Below, piece after piece: positions 52,349 through 62,967 of a DNA stretch of 64,000 bases. The notes under the pieces are model-generated. The model saw only the letters and a list, made by a program, of their open reading frames with translations. It was not told where the DNA came from and ran no database searches. Numbering within the stretch: the stretch's first letter is position 1; each line of letters begins with the position of its first letter. This stretch comes from Tremella fuciformis (Eukaryota; Basidiomycota; Tremellomycetes; Tremellales; Tremellaceae): assembly GCA_032768795.1 (NCBI GenBank), contig CP136490.1, positions 7,378,001 to 7,442,000 of the forward strand, in the 5' to 3' direction. Made by a program: the position numbers and the translations under genes.

Positions 52349-52869
52349 GTCTTGTCTAAAATAGTCTAAATGGCCAATGATTGTCGATGGGTGCAAATGT
52401 GAGGGGAGGGAGGCAGAGGTGATCACGCCATGCAATCAAATCCCAGGCGCTATCGTGGAAGACACGCTCCAATGGGTCCAGCGATCACTGGACCTTTTCT
52501 CACAGGCCCTCCCTCCTCGAGTCCAACCTCGCGGCGCAGCAAGAGTGCGCACGTCGAGGGGGCGAGCAGAGGAGAGGGCGAGAGGAGTGGGAATGATGCG
52601 TGACGGATAGCGAGCGACGGGGCGCGTGCAGACGACGGCAACGAGGTGAGGTGGTGAAGGCAGAGAGACACCGAAAGGCAGGTGACGCCAGCCGAGTTCC
52701 TCGTGCCTCCTCCTCTGTGCCGTGTCTGGAATGTGAGGGGTGGTGGTCTGGACTGAGACGTCGCGCAGAGAGGTGTGGATGGCGAGTGGGAGGGGAAAGA
52801 AGCAGCAAGCGATGGGTGGGAAAAGAGGAAAGATGATGGCGAGAATGTCTTTGTATGCGACTAACTCAC

Positions 52870-53146
52870 CTCCTTTGATCGGCCCCAAAAAGAACAAGAT
52901 TGCAGCCACACCCAGACCCACGATATCGTACCACCACTGCACTACCACCAGATCTCCCTTTGGAATGCCCTCGCCCTGATCGTAGTCGAGGACACAAAAA
53001 GGCGATACCGCGTTGACGGGTCGAGAAGCGGTGGCGAGGACGGGGAGGGGTGATTGGGTTCTCTCAAAGGACGAGGCAGATGACGAAGAGGACAATGGCG
53101 TGCTCGCTTTGGCTTTGGCGTTGGCGCTGATCTCGGCGAGAATGGG
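52870..53146 (-). CDS. Possible exon of an unrecognised small membrane protein
   Basis: Bounded by a splice acceptor (CAG before 53146) and a strong donor (GTGAGT after 52870), this stretch reads in one frame as PILAEISANAKAKASTPLSS, a Ser-rich region, then FCVLDYDQGEGIPKGDLVVV, QWWYDIVGLGVAAILFFLGP and IKGG. The hydrophobic segment and protein-like order stand out in an otherwise empty region. I could not find convincing partner exons on either side, so the gene limits are unknown and it may be a coincidence. Confidence 0.3.
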
Positions 53147-55544
53147 CTGCGGCGTCCGTTAGCATTCTTTCCACTCGTGTACTCGTGTAAGGATGTCGGC
53201 GGCCGACGTGTGTCACGGGAACATGGGGAGACGGAGACCAGGGGTGATCAAGTCCGACACTCCGAGTCTCCCGAGTCTACTCGAGGGCCAGGGGAATGGA
53301 GGTTCATGAAACGCGGGATGGGACGAGGAGGCTGTAGCTGAAGCACGGTAACGCAAATGACATCAAGTGGATGGAAGGGGGAGGGGGATGATCGCATCAG
53401 ACTGCGTCGCCCGCTCGTGCCCTCGTTCCCTCGGCCTGCAGCCCGGATTTCGTGGCTTTTGGTCGCGTTGAACAATTGGCCATGATCGGACATCTCGCCT
53501 TGGCACGGCGACGAGATGGAATGCGCAATGATCACGGTACGACCAGGGCGGGCATGAGGAACAGAGAAGATGGGCACGATGGCTCGAGAGTTTCGAGAGG
53601 GATTTCGGCACGGTGACCCCCCGGGAAGAAGAAACAGAGACATCTGCCTTACTCACCTCTAAATCTGACGACTCTCGTCCCTGCACTCCTCACTGCTGAA
53701 TGACTTCCGCAGAATGACCTGCTTCTACCTTCTCGATACTCGATGGCGGTGGCGGGCGAAAGAAGGGGTGAGTGAATGTCAAGGACGTATATGAATCATG
53801 ATCACGGTCGAAAGTGTCGGGCACCAGGCTCGATCTCGGCAGGGGCGGAGGGGGTTCAAGCCAAGACGCTCATCGTGTCGGATACGTCGAGTCGAGTGCA
53901 AGAGCGAGTCTGAAGGATGAGGGATGAGGGAGGATGGCGGAATGGCCACCTGTCGGTCAAAAGCGAAAGCGAAAGCGATGGGCGCAGCCAGGCAGGCAGA
54001 TCGGACCGTTCGGAGTGCAAGTTTTGCCGTGTCTCTTCAGTGCAAGTACTCGTAGTTACAGAAGAGGGTGTTGGGTATGGTTGGGTTTGCTGGAAGACCG
54101 AGGGGAGACGGGGAACCGGAGTATGTAAGCGCGTAAGCTCTACAGGACAAGAGATTAATGACGCGGGGGCAGGGGCGACGAGGGAATATAAGTCCCGGTG
54201 GGCGCTCGATCTCAAGAATGTATGGCGTGCCCGACAGTCTTCTCATTGGTCAGAGGCCAAGCTGGACAAGAAATAGCACAGCGCGGCTGGCGGGTGCTTT
54301 GCTCCACGACGAAACGACGTGCGATGCGCGACGACGTACGTCGCATCGCCCTGCCCTGCCCCACCCCTGCGAGTTCAGAGTTCTCGTCTGCGTCTGGCCA
54401 TCTCGCGAGCGAGCTTGCCGTCGCCAAGGACACCCCGTCCTACCCGACACATACACTGGGACTCCCGCCTCCAGAGGGAGGGGGGACGTGCAGATCTCTC
54501 GCGAAACCTACAACACTCGAAAAAGCATGTCTCATGTCTCACTTGCCTGCCTGCCTTGCTGAGCCTTGCCACTTGCCCACTTTGAAGGGCGGAGGCGCGC
54601 AATTTCGGCTCCTCCCTCGGGCTCGGGGTCTTTTCCGGCAGGCAGCAGGGAACCCGGTTGGGCGAGCAGGAGGTCTCGCGCCTGAACGAGACAACCCCCG
54701 CTACAAAGTTCAAGTGGCGTAAATGACCTTACGACACCCCGCACCCCCAATCTACCCGAACGGCTCGGGGCACCTCCTCTCCTGCTGCTGCCTGCCCACC
54801 CAGCGTCATATATCCCTTCTTGGGCACGCAGAATCGCGCACGCACTCTCCGTCGGAATCCCGGGGCTCAGCGGGGAGACCGGCGGGTGTCTATGCCTCTT
54901 CCTCTCTTCCTCTCTGCCCAAAGGGCGGTGGGGAACCGGCAGTCGGCCCGTCCTGCCGTACACCCAAGCGCCAAATCACCTGCCAGGCGCCCAGGCGCCT
55001 CTCGGCCAGCCAGTGATGAATGACATGACTGGAGTGGTCATCGATTTGGCAGTATGGTAGGCAGGCAGGGCCGGATTCTAGAACATACGTCAGGACCAAG
55101 GCCCGTCCGTCCGATCAGCGCTAGTGCACTGCGAGCGATCCTGCGGGTCGAGACTCCAATGTGGGCAGAGCGGAACGGCCTATCCGCCCGCCGAGCCCGA
55201 CGACGTAATGCTCAACCCATCCCATCCCGTCGCATCACATCGCCTGGCGATGAGATGATCGCTGATGATGCTCGGAGTCACGGCCCGGAACACCGAACCG
55301 TCAGTGCTAGTCCGCTCCGCTGTCCCCTCGAAAATTTCCTACCCTTGCACCCTTTGAGCGGTGTGAATGCCAAGAGGCCAAGGGAGGCGGTCCTGTGATG
55401 GGCCCAAGTGGCTGCTCAACTCCGAGCGGGCTGAGCAGCGTGTGCATGTGATGTGATGTGATGCCTTGCACGTGTGATCCCAAGCATCCCGGGTAAACTA
55501 TCGCTACAACATCGAAAAAAAAGGATAAAATACACTTGGATAAA

Positions 55545-58243
55545 CTACGCAGCAGCCATCAGCTGGCCGTGCAACGGGTCCACGACCGTCCGCAGCGTGT
55601 CGAGCAGGACCTCGGCGCCGCGCTGGATGCCCCAGAAGCTCACTTGACGGATACGTTTCGAGTTGGCCGCCTCGGACGAGACGTGATAGGCGAGCGCATC
55701 GTAGATCTGGTCAGAGATAGAGGTGGTGAGGCCGGCTCATATATCAGTTCCACGTCAAAGCCAAGTCAACCTTCTAGACTCACTCTCAAACAGAGTCCAC
55801 GAGCCGTCAAAGTCAGACTGCTAGTCAGCAGGTATCCTTGAAAACAGGACGCCACTCACAAGGTCAGCGGCCACCTGACAGTGAATTGGCACTAATGTTC
55901 GATTCGCGCTGCTGATGAGCCGTGTACTTCCCAGCCGACATGTTACCAACTTGATGAACGCCACGATTGGGCGGATGATTGCGTTATTCCTGACGCTGAG
56001 ATCACTGGTGAAAACAGGTACAGCAGCCTTCAAGTCTCTGAACCTGAGATCGATGTCCACGACCACCTTGCGACCAGCCAACTGCTCGCTCGCGCCTATT
56101 TCTCGATCCGGACTATTCGGTGCTCGCAGAGGCGGTCGGGCCAGTCGCGCCTGACCGGGGTTGAGCTGATCACCCGCCAATTCGGCAGCAATGGCGTTGT
56201 GGTCTCGGTGAGCATGGTGCGGAGCATCGTCCGGATGGGATCCTTGAGCAATGGTAACAACATTCCGCGAAATCTCCTCAAAGATCGCCTTGATATCGAC
56301 TTGCTCGTCCGGGTGGAAGGGGAATTTGATGTCGAGTACCGCGTCAACCCTGCCAGATGTGATCCAGGACATGGGCGCAGTGTGACCAGTAGCGTATTGA
56401 GCATGTTCTATCGGCAACCCGTCTATGCGGAATCGAGCCTGATCGTGAGCTCGTGGCCATTGCAAAATCCTGACGCCTGACCATACGCTTCACGGCGCTG
56501 TCATCCCTCTTGCTCTCGCCATTCGCCTTGCCCAACTTCTGCGGCATGTGCAGACTGAAAAGACAGTTGTCCATCTGTCCTGTAATGCCCTCGGCATTGA
56601 GCAGGTCATAGAACAGCCATCGTTTTCTCAATGGCCCGATGGCCGCATTGAAGATCGACAAGTTGTATGGCTTTTGACCGGCAGGTTGGTAGACGGTGAC
56701 CAAAGCATCCTCCACATGGAATGATTCCAGCTCGAAATCACCTGTTCTTGTAGGGTGGCGGAAATCGGCTGGCACAAGAGGTTTGGACATGTCCCACCAG
56801 ACCGAGCGGCGATCTGGGGTCAGTATGAACCATGCCATGTGATAATGACGTACCAATCACACCTCGAACACCTTTCACTTTGGCGTCTTTGACCAATCCC
56901 TTGCCATCCAACCATCGCATGAAGCTGAGTGTCACCTCCACCTCCTCCAGGTTCACGTCGAACATGGTGTAATTCTCCGCGTCTGAAGCAGGCGGCACGG
57001 CGAGATACGTGTCGGGCGAGATATTTGACGACATGAAAGGGACCGGTGATGGCGGTTTGGCAGTGGCCGACTTCTGGGGCGTGCCCGACGAGTCCGAAGG
57101 TCTGCGTGATACAAAGACGTTGCGGAATGTGATCGTGGATGCTCCCCATTTGGGGACGATGGCCGATTCGAAGCTTCCCATAAGCCATGATGTCCACTCC
57201 AGATCGACTCACATGACGGTCACTCCTGTTTCCGAGGTCATGTAGTCCGAGATCCATCGGGCGACATACTCTTGCAGGGAGAGGGAGTTGAGCGTCGCAA
57301 ATACGGCAGAGACGAACGTTGTCCTTGACATAAGCTGGATCGATCCAGGGGAAGGCAAACTGCAGCTCACGTTCCGATCAAGATCCAAAGGGCTTCTCGT
57401 CAGCTCGGTGCGAGTGTTGTCAATGGGGGACTGACTGTTTCCTACCACGAACCAGCTGGCGAATGCGCTCAGATCATCCGTGTTGAACCGTCGCCATCCT
57501 CGAATCGTAAACCACTTAAGTCGGATACGAAGTCGCTCCCACCAGCCACTAGCTGCTGCGAGCAATTCCTCCTTCGAAGGGCGATGTAAAGCGTTCGGTG
57601 CCTGTAGGCTCGTGCGGCGAATCAAACGCTGGATGAATGGCACATAGTCTTGGGCATGACCGCGAGGATCGAGAGGAGTCTTCGGCTTGTCTTCGGTCTT
57701 GACCTTGTCCTCTGAGGATAATGGAGGCAAAGATGATACCGGAGTCGCAGGGGTGTCGGGCTTTGAGGGCTGAGGTGGTGGTTCAACTAATCCTTCCGAC
57801 GATGGAGCCGGTGTCTTCGATGAGGAAGAGGCTGATCTGTGCCGATTTGCCCATGATTCCGCTGAGATACCTGGCGGCGGGCCGTATGGTGCAATACGAT
57901 CGGAGCTCTCGATAGCAGCGTCAAGCTTGCTTCGACCCAGGGAGGAACGCTGTGGCGAATTGGCGGAAGTCGGCGGTGGTGTGAAGCGGGGATAAGGCGA
58001 ACGAGGGTTTGGAGGCGATTTTGATGAAGCCCATCGCCTCTGTGCAGCGGACGCGACAGACCGTTCAGCGCCTAGATACCACAAGATAGGGGCTCGAGGG
58101 GTGTATAAGATAGATGCAGGGCGAGTACTTGGCGTCACTCCATATACCACTCGCCAGGAATGCATGGAGCCAGCTGCCGAGCTAGATGAGGCGAAACTCG
58201 AGGTCGTGGCGATCCTAGCTATGCGCGTGGAAGTCGCCTGCAT
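55545..58243 (-). CDS. MDM31: Mitochondrial inner membrane protein Mdm31/Mdm32 family
   Basis: Mdm31 and Mdm32 sit in the mitochondrial inner membrane and are needed for normal organelle shape, inheritance of mtDNA nucleoids and lipid homeostasis. The N-terminus MQATSTRIARIATTSSFASS with RRWASSKSP is a presequence; a Pro/Ser linker follows. The family core starts at IRGWRRFNTDDLSAFASWFV, joined by splicing to LWILIGTTTFVSAVFATLNS (TM1). Later blocks are FESAIVPKWGASTITFRNVF, NYTMFDVNLEEVEVTLSFMR, VKDAKVKGVRGVIDRRSVWW, HVEDALVTVYQPAGQKPYNL, SIFNAAIGPLRKRWLFYDLL, APMSWITSGRVDAVLDIKFP and GRKVVVDIDLRFRDLKAAVP. The end is GIQRGAEVLLDTLRTVVDPL and HGQLMAAA. Several introns. Its start faces the prolyl hydroxylase gene. 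Confidence 0.9.
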
Positions 58244-58472
58244 CTTGCTCGCGTATGGTCACCTGCCTCCAGTGTATGGAGCTCTTCAAGTCGTCATGTT
58301 CGTGCTCTGTACGAGGATGATGTGAGGAACAATGGTGGAGATCAAGATCTGCTGGCGGCCAAAACTGACGTATCGGCTGGTTCTTCGTATAACCGTGCCT
58401 GGAAGAGGTGGAGGCAAAGAATTTCTCTCCGTTCTCGGCTGTCATTTTCATCTCTTGACAGCTTGAACCGTC
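58244..58472. promoter_or_regulatory. Divergent promoter, MDM31 / prolyl hydroxylase
   Basis: Two divergent starts lie 229 bases apart, so both promoters must fit here. No factor sites can be named. Confidence 0.45.
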
Positions 58473-60671
58473 ATGACAGCAACAGTACGCGCCCGTTCGC
58501 CCAGCCCGGCAGAAGCGTCGAGCAGCAAGAGGGCACGAGTCGAGTCGACCGAGAGCAAGGGGATCCAAATCCCATCGCCCGAGCAATTGCAGCAGTATCG
58601 ACAAGCATATGTCGACGCTACTCCGTATCGCCATGCCGTCATCCCGGGTCTGTTGAGCGATGAGCTTGTGAGTCTCCCCAAAAAAAGTTCCCAGATGCTG
58701 TGAGCTGATAGTCAGCTCGAGGGTGTCGTGGAGGAGAGCCGAACGTATGGCATCAGAGGTGAAGAGGGCAGCCTGCAAGGATGGGGATGGGAGCAGAAAG
58801 AAACGGACATTTACAAGGTCGGTTGATGCGACAGCACCAAGGCTCGGTTGATTGACCGAGGCAGATACAGCAGACGCCAGATCTCTCTTCGCTGGATCCC
58901 GAGCATCTCCCAGAAGAGACTCTACGAGCCCTGCCGTACATCACCAAGCTGCGCAACGCCCTGTATGCCAAAGAGTTCCGGGAGCTGGTGCAGAAAGTGA
59001 CAGGCTGCGGCCCGTTGTCGGGGAAGAAGACAGATGGGTCGGTGGGGCTGTATACACAAGGGTGAGATACCTGAAGCCATCGTGAGAAGAGTGCTGAGCG
59101 GACAGGTCTCATTTGCTTTTGCACGATGACTCCATCTCATCACGCCTCATATCGTTCATTCTCTATTTGCCGAATTCACCTACGGACGCACCGGCACCTC
59201 CAGCATGTCTTGAGCCCTCTGCGAACGGCAAGTTTTCGAAGGGCTGGGTCCCAGAATGGGGAGGTGCTTTGGAGCTCTTCCCGGTCGAAAATGGGAAAGA
59301 GACCGGACTGCCGGGGGTCAAAGCTTCGTGGCGCGTGGACGTCAAGTGGGGCCAAATCGTCTTTTTCGAAGTCCAGCCGGGGCGAAGCTATCATTCGGTC
59401 GAAGAGGTCATCGTTGGCGATGGCAGGCAGCGTCTAGGCGTATCAGGATGGTAAGCGATTTGTCAAGCTTGTTGGCTCAAGACCTAAATACAGGTTCCAT
59501 CGCCCAGTCGAGGGCGAAGAAGGCTACGAGCCTGAAGATGTGACCTTGAAACAAAAGAATCTCAGCTCACTCACTCAAATCGTCAGTTCAACTCAAATGC
59601 ATTACTGACGACTGCTAACTCCTCAAGACCTCGACACCCACGATCCCCCTCACACCGTACACGTCTGACCCTCCTACCGGCCTCACCTCGGCGCACCTTT
59701 CCGCCTTGTCGCCATTTCTCGCACCGTCGTACCTATCGGCGTCGACTCTAGAACGCCTTTCGCAGCAGTTTGCGGCGGCATCCGAGATCGTCTTGCACAA
59801 CTTCCTGCATCCCGAGTTGGCGAGCAAGGTCAAAGCCGAGACCGAAAAGGTCGACAAAGATGACTACGCCTCAGTCAATGGGCTGCCACCACAAGATTTG
59901 GGCGAGACCGACGGCTGGACCCTACAAGGACCAAGTTCCAAACATCGATATGCGGCTTTGACTGGCGAGTCCTCGCGCACACCGACGGTACAGCGAGTCG
60001 TGAAGGAGCTTATACCCTCCGAAGCGTTCCGAGCCTGGCTGTCGGTGGTCTCGTCTCTCGCGCCAACAGGCTACCGCGCTGAGGCCCGTCGATTCAGACG
60101 TGGCCTGGACTACACCCTTGCAGCCGGCGAGGAGAAGGCGGGAGACGCGCGTCTCGACGTTTGCCTAGGCATGACGTGGTGGGCCGATGTCCCTGCTGGG
60201 AGCGACGAGGAGGATACTCTGGTCGACCATGGGGGATGGGACTGCTATCTCGCCGCTCCGGATGAGGATGAGGATCCGGCTGTGTTCCAAAGCGCTCTGG
60301 CGAAGAAGGCCAACGGGAATCATCAGGAGACTGAAGACGAAAACGCCGAGAACGGACATCCCGGTCACGACAATGACGTTGGAGAGGCAGCTACGAAGGG
60401 CGGTCCTGTCGAGCTGGAGATTGACCCAGATCAACTATCGCCCTCGGATTTCGATTCTGACTCTGACGACGACGACGATGGACCGCTCCTCACCCAGGCG
60501 GTATCGTTCAACAAGCTCATGCTTGTCCTGCGTGACCCGGGTGTCATGAAATTCACCAAATACCTCAGTGCGGCCGCGCCCGGGTCACGCTGGGACGTTG
60601 GTGGCGAATGGGAAGTGGGAGTGCTGGAAGAGGACGAGGGTGGCGAGGAGAACGACAACGAGGAAGCCTGA
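58473..60671 (+). CDS. Ofd1/Tpa1-type prolyl 3,4-dihydroxylase
   Basis: Fe(II)/2-oxoglutarate enzymes of this family hydroxylate a proline of ribosomal protein uS12 and affect translation termination; in fission yeast Ofd1 also controls the SREBP homologue Sre1 in response to oxygen. Order seen: MTATVRARSPSPAEASSSKR with a basic nuclear-type stretch; YVDATPYRHAVIPGLLSDEL; SLDPEHLPEETLRALPYITK; the iron ligands in SHLLLHDDSISSRLISFILY (His and Asp) and QPGRSYHSVEEV (His), with the 2OG Arg in RQRLGVSGWFHRP. The C-terminal second domain (HLSALSPFLAPSYLSASTLE; SEIVLHNFLHPELASKVKAE) matches the catalytically silent half. An acidic insertion (SPSDFDSDSDDDDD) lies near the end. Seven introns or so. 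Confidence 0.9.
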
Positions 60672-61393
60672 GACCCGACATGTCTCATCCTTACCATGAA
60701 CCAATCTGTACACAAATCGACCTTGGTATTACCGCCGGCGGCTCTCAAAGGCGGAAACGCATTCCACCAAGTAGCAACCTCACATGCCATCTCATGCCCC
60801 ATCCCCGCACTGACCCATTCACTCACCTCTCCGTTCGCAACGCACATCCTTACATGCCCGCTCCACGCAAAAATGTCCAATGAGCGAAATCGAAATACCC
60901 TCGGTCTGCGCACGGCGCGCGCCATGTGCAACTGCGCCGGGATCCTTTCTGCGCGCGGAAACGCGCAAGAGATTCGCTGACCTTTCTCGGTGGCGACTGC
61001 CTCCTTTCATTCACCCTCATTGTGGCTCGGTGGGCGGGAGCGGCAGGAAGGGAGGAGCGATGTGGGACGTTAGAGGGTGGGAGTGCGAGCCTGCAGCACA
61101 GAGGGCGAAGCGCCATATAGCCCCTGCGCTCCTCTGGGCGTCTCTGGCCGTCGCTCCAGTCAGAGCACTCTTGCGACTTGCACAAAAACAGGCCAGTGGG
61201 ACCGGGTGGCAAACCCAAAAGAAACGCACGAGCCATTCGCCGAAGACACACACACACACACAAGGGCGAGTGGGCAAATACAACTTGGCTAGAACTACAT
61301 CCTCGACAACCTCTTCACCTGCTTGAAGCCCAGCAGACCGTATCGTACAGAATCGCGTAGTAAAGACCCTTACGGCCGCTGCCACCCATCGCT
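60672..61393. promoter_or_regulatory. Intergenic upstream of the His-rich protein, with a CA repeat
   Basis: A 722-base gap between two plus-strand genes. It contains a short (AC)8 run at 61246-61262. The rest is GC-rich with no conserved frame; it should hold the promoter and leader of the His-rich gene. Confidence 0.45.
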
Positions 61394-62632
61394 ATGCCGA
61401 CAGAAGTCACGCCCGCGCCGTTCAAGTACGCCCAGATGCTCCCCACAGGGCTGGAATACCAAGACTCCCTCCACGGTCACGCTCGCGGCTGGGCGTCCCT
61501 CCCGCCTCTCGGCCCTGCCCCCATCCACTCACTCATCCCCGGCATCCCACCCACCGGCCCGGCGCGCGCATCGGAGTGCATGTCTGTCTCGCGAGGAAGG
61601 GGAGACATACTGCCCAATGGAATGCGGAACCCGTGGGCGCCCAACGCCAGAGAGGCGTGCGACCCAGATAGCGAGGCGTACGGCCCCTCTGCCGTTGCGG
61701 CTTCGCCTGCCGGGGCATACGGGCTCGCCAGTCAGTTTGGCGCACTCAGCATCGCTGGCAGTGGGTTGGGAGGCAGCGCAATCGTCCCCCGCTCGAGAGC
61801 GCTCTCCTTTGCTGGCTCGGCGCACGGCGGAGGAGGATGGGGCGAGCGCGGTGGATCGATGTACCCCGCGCACCATGTCCCCATTGGCGGATTGGGAGGC
61901 GCCAGACCCGACGATGGATGGGCAGGAGCAGCCGGTCGCGCACACCATGGGCATGCTCCCGACATGGCGTCCACAGTTGGCGGCACACCTCGTCCGCCTG
62001 CAGCTTCAAATTGGCTGCACGCCCCGTCGTCATACCACAACCACGCAGCCATGAGCCGCATCGCCGAGTCGGCATCGTACACCGGGTCAGCGGCGCCTGT
62101 CCCTATACCCATCCCGAGCTCGCAGGGGCCGTACCTCCTCCCGCCTGGCGCAGACCACCATCATCATCGTCAACACCATCACCACCATCAACACCCACAA
62201 GTGCAGCACCAGTCCCATGATGGGACTGGATACCGGTCGGTCTCACCGTCAAGCATTGTACCACGGCGCATCCCCATCGAGGCATGTGGCGAGTGCGAGC
62301 GGGAGCGAGACCGGGATCGCGCCGGGCAACAGCATTACAGGAAACTGGGCAATTCGCCGGCTGTGAGCTCGCCACTCCGTCCGGCGCCACACGATCTCCT
62401 TCCGCCCAACAAACAACATCAACATCAACACCATCAACATCAACATCAACAGGGCGCTGGCGCTGGCGCGACATTGGCGCGACACGGTTCGAGGCGGTCT
62501 CACGGGACGGCAGACAGCGACGGCAAGGATGGCCGGACCTGCAGAGAATGCGCATCTCGTTCTCGTTCTCAATCCCACTCCCGATCTGGGTCTCACTCTC
62601 GTTCGGGCTCTTGGCAGGGTCATTCCCGCTAA
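61394..62632 (+). CDS. His/Gln-rich low-complexity protein of unknown function
   Basis: An intronless 412-residue frame starting MPTEVTPAPFKYAQMLPTGL. Residues 1-130 are Pro/Gly/Ala/Ser rich with SQFGALSIAGSGLGGSAIVP. Around residue 250 is a run of histidines (HHHHRQHHHHHQHPQVQHQS) and around 340 a second (KQHQHQHHQHQHQQGAG), the latter from repeated CAACAT triplet pairs. Two CxxC pairs, ACGECERE and TCRECASR, flank the second His/Gln tract. The tail is a repeated Ser/Arg/His module (SRSQSHSRSGSHSRSGSW). His and paired Cys suggest metal binding or phase separation, but I recognise no domain. The long open frame and organised composition support a real gene. Confidence 0.6.
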   Translation: MPTEVTPAPFKYAQMLPTGLEYQDSLHGHARGWASLPPLGPAPIHSLIPGIPPTGPARASECMSVSRGRGDILPNGMRNPWAPNAREACDPDSEAYGPSAVAASPAGAYGLASQFGALSIAGSGLGGSAIVPRSRALSFAGSAHGGGGWGERGGSMYPAHHVPIGGLGGARPDDGWAGAAGRAHHGHAPDMASTVGGTPRPPAASNWLHAPSSYHNHAAMSRIAESASYTGSAAPVPIPIPSSQGPYLLPPGADHHHHRQHHHHHQHPQVQHQSHDGTGYRSVSPSSIVPRRIPIEACGECERERDRDRAGQQHYRKLGNSPAVSSPLRPAPHDLLPPNKQHQHQHHQHQHQQGAGAGATLARHGSRRSHGTADSDGKDGRTCRECASRSRSQSHSRSGSHSRSGSWQGHSR

Positions 62633-62967
62633 TGCCAATGCTGTCGCGCAACGATAGGATCAACACGCCTCCAGCACCGGCGTTTCGTAGCTGTGTATTG
62701 TATGTATAGTAACCTTGTTGGCGATCATGGGTCTGTTGCTCCTGGTCGGGGCGATCGTCATAGCCTTTTGGCTCCTGGCGAAGTGACGTGGCGCGAGACT
62801 CAGATTCCAAATTTGAATGGTCGTTTCATAGGCTTCAAGTATATAGCAGGATTGGAAATGGCATACCATGCACGGTCATTTCATCAGTGCCCTTTGTCAG
62901 CCGACACGCGCCGTCAGTTTCGTCAATGATCCACTGCCGCTCGCCCATGTAGCATACTCACGCGTGT
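62633..62967. other. Convergent intergenic region
   Basis: 335 bases between two facing stop codons (His-rich protein and the ER DnaJ gene). It should hold both 3' UTRs; I see nothing else. Confidence 0.5.

Larger units (their letters stand above)
51874..55544. other. Gene-poor region with one possible exon and a CTGG microsatellite
   Basis: About 3.7 kb between the start of the CxxC protein gene and the stop of Mdm31, both minus strand. It contains a candidate exon (52870-53146), a (CTGG)8 repeat (52317-52348), purine- or pyrimidine-rich stretches near 53380-53400, and a GATGT run near 55446-55461. The remaining open frames look random. The pyrimidine-rich minus strand just upstream of 51873 may be a long 5' UTR of the CxxC gene, possibly with its own intron near 51905-51960. 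Confidence 0.4.

Noticed and set aside
54158..54722. Plus-strand open frames of up to 174 codons in the gene-poor region
   Set aside because: No protein-like order, no conserved motif, and several overlapping alternatives of similar length.
61323..62054. A 243-codon overlapping frame in the His-rich gene
   Set aside because: Same strand, other phase; the composition is Arg/Ser/Pro noise and the longer frame at 61394 has organised repeats.
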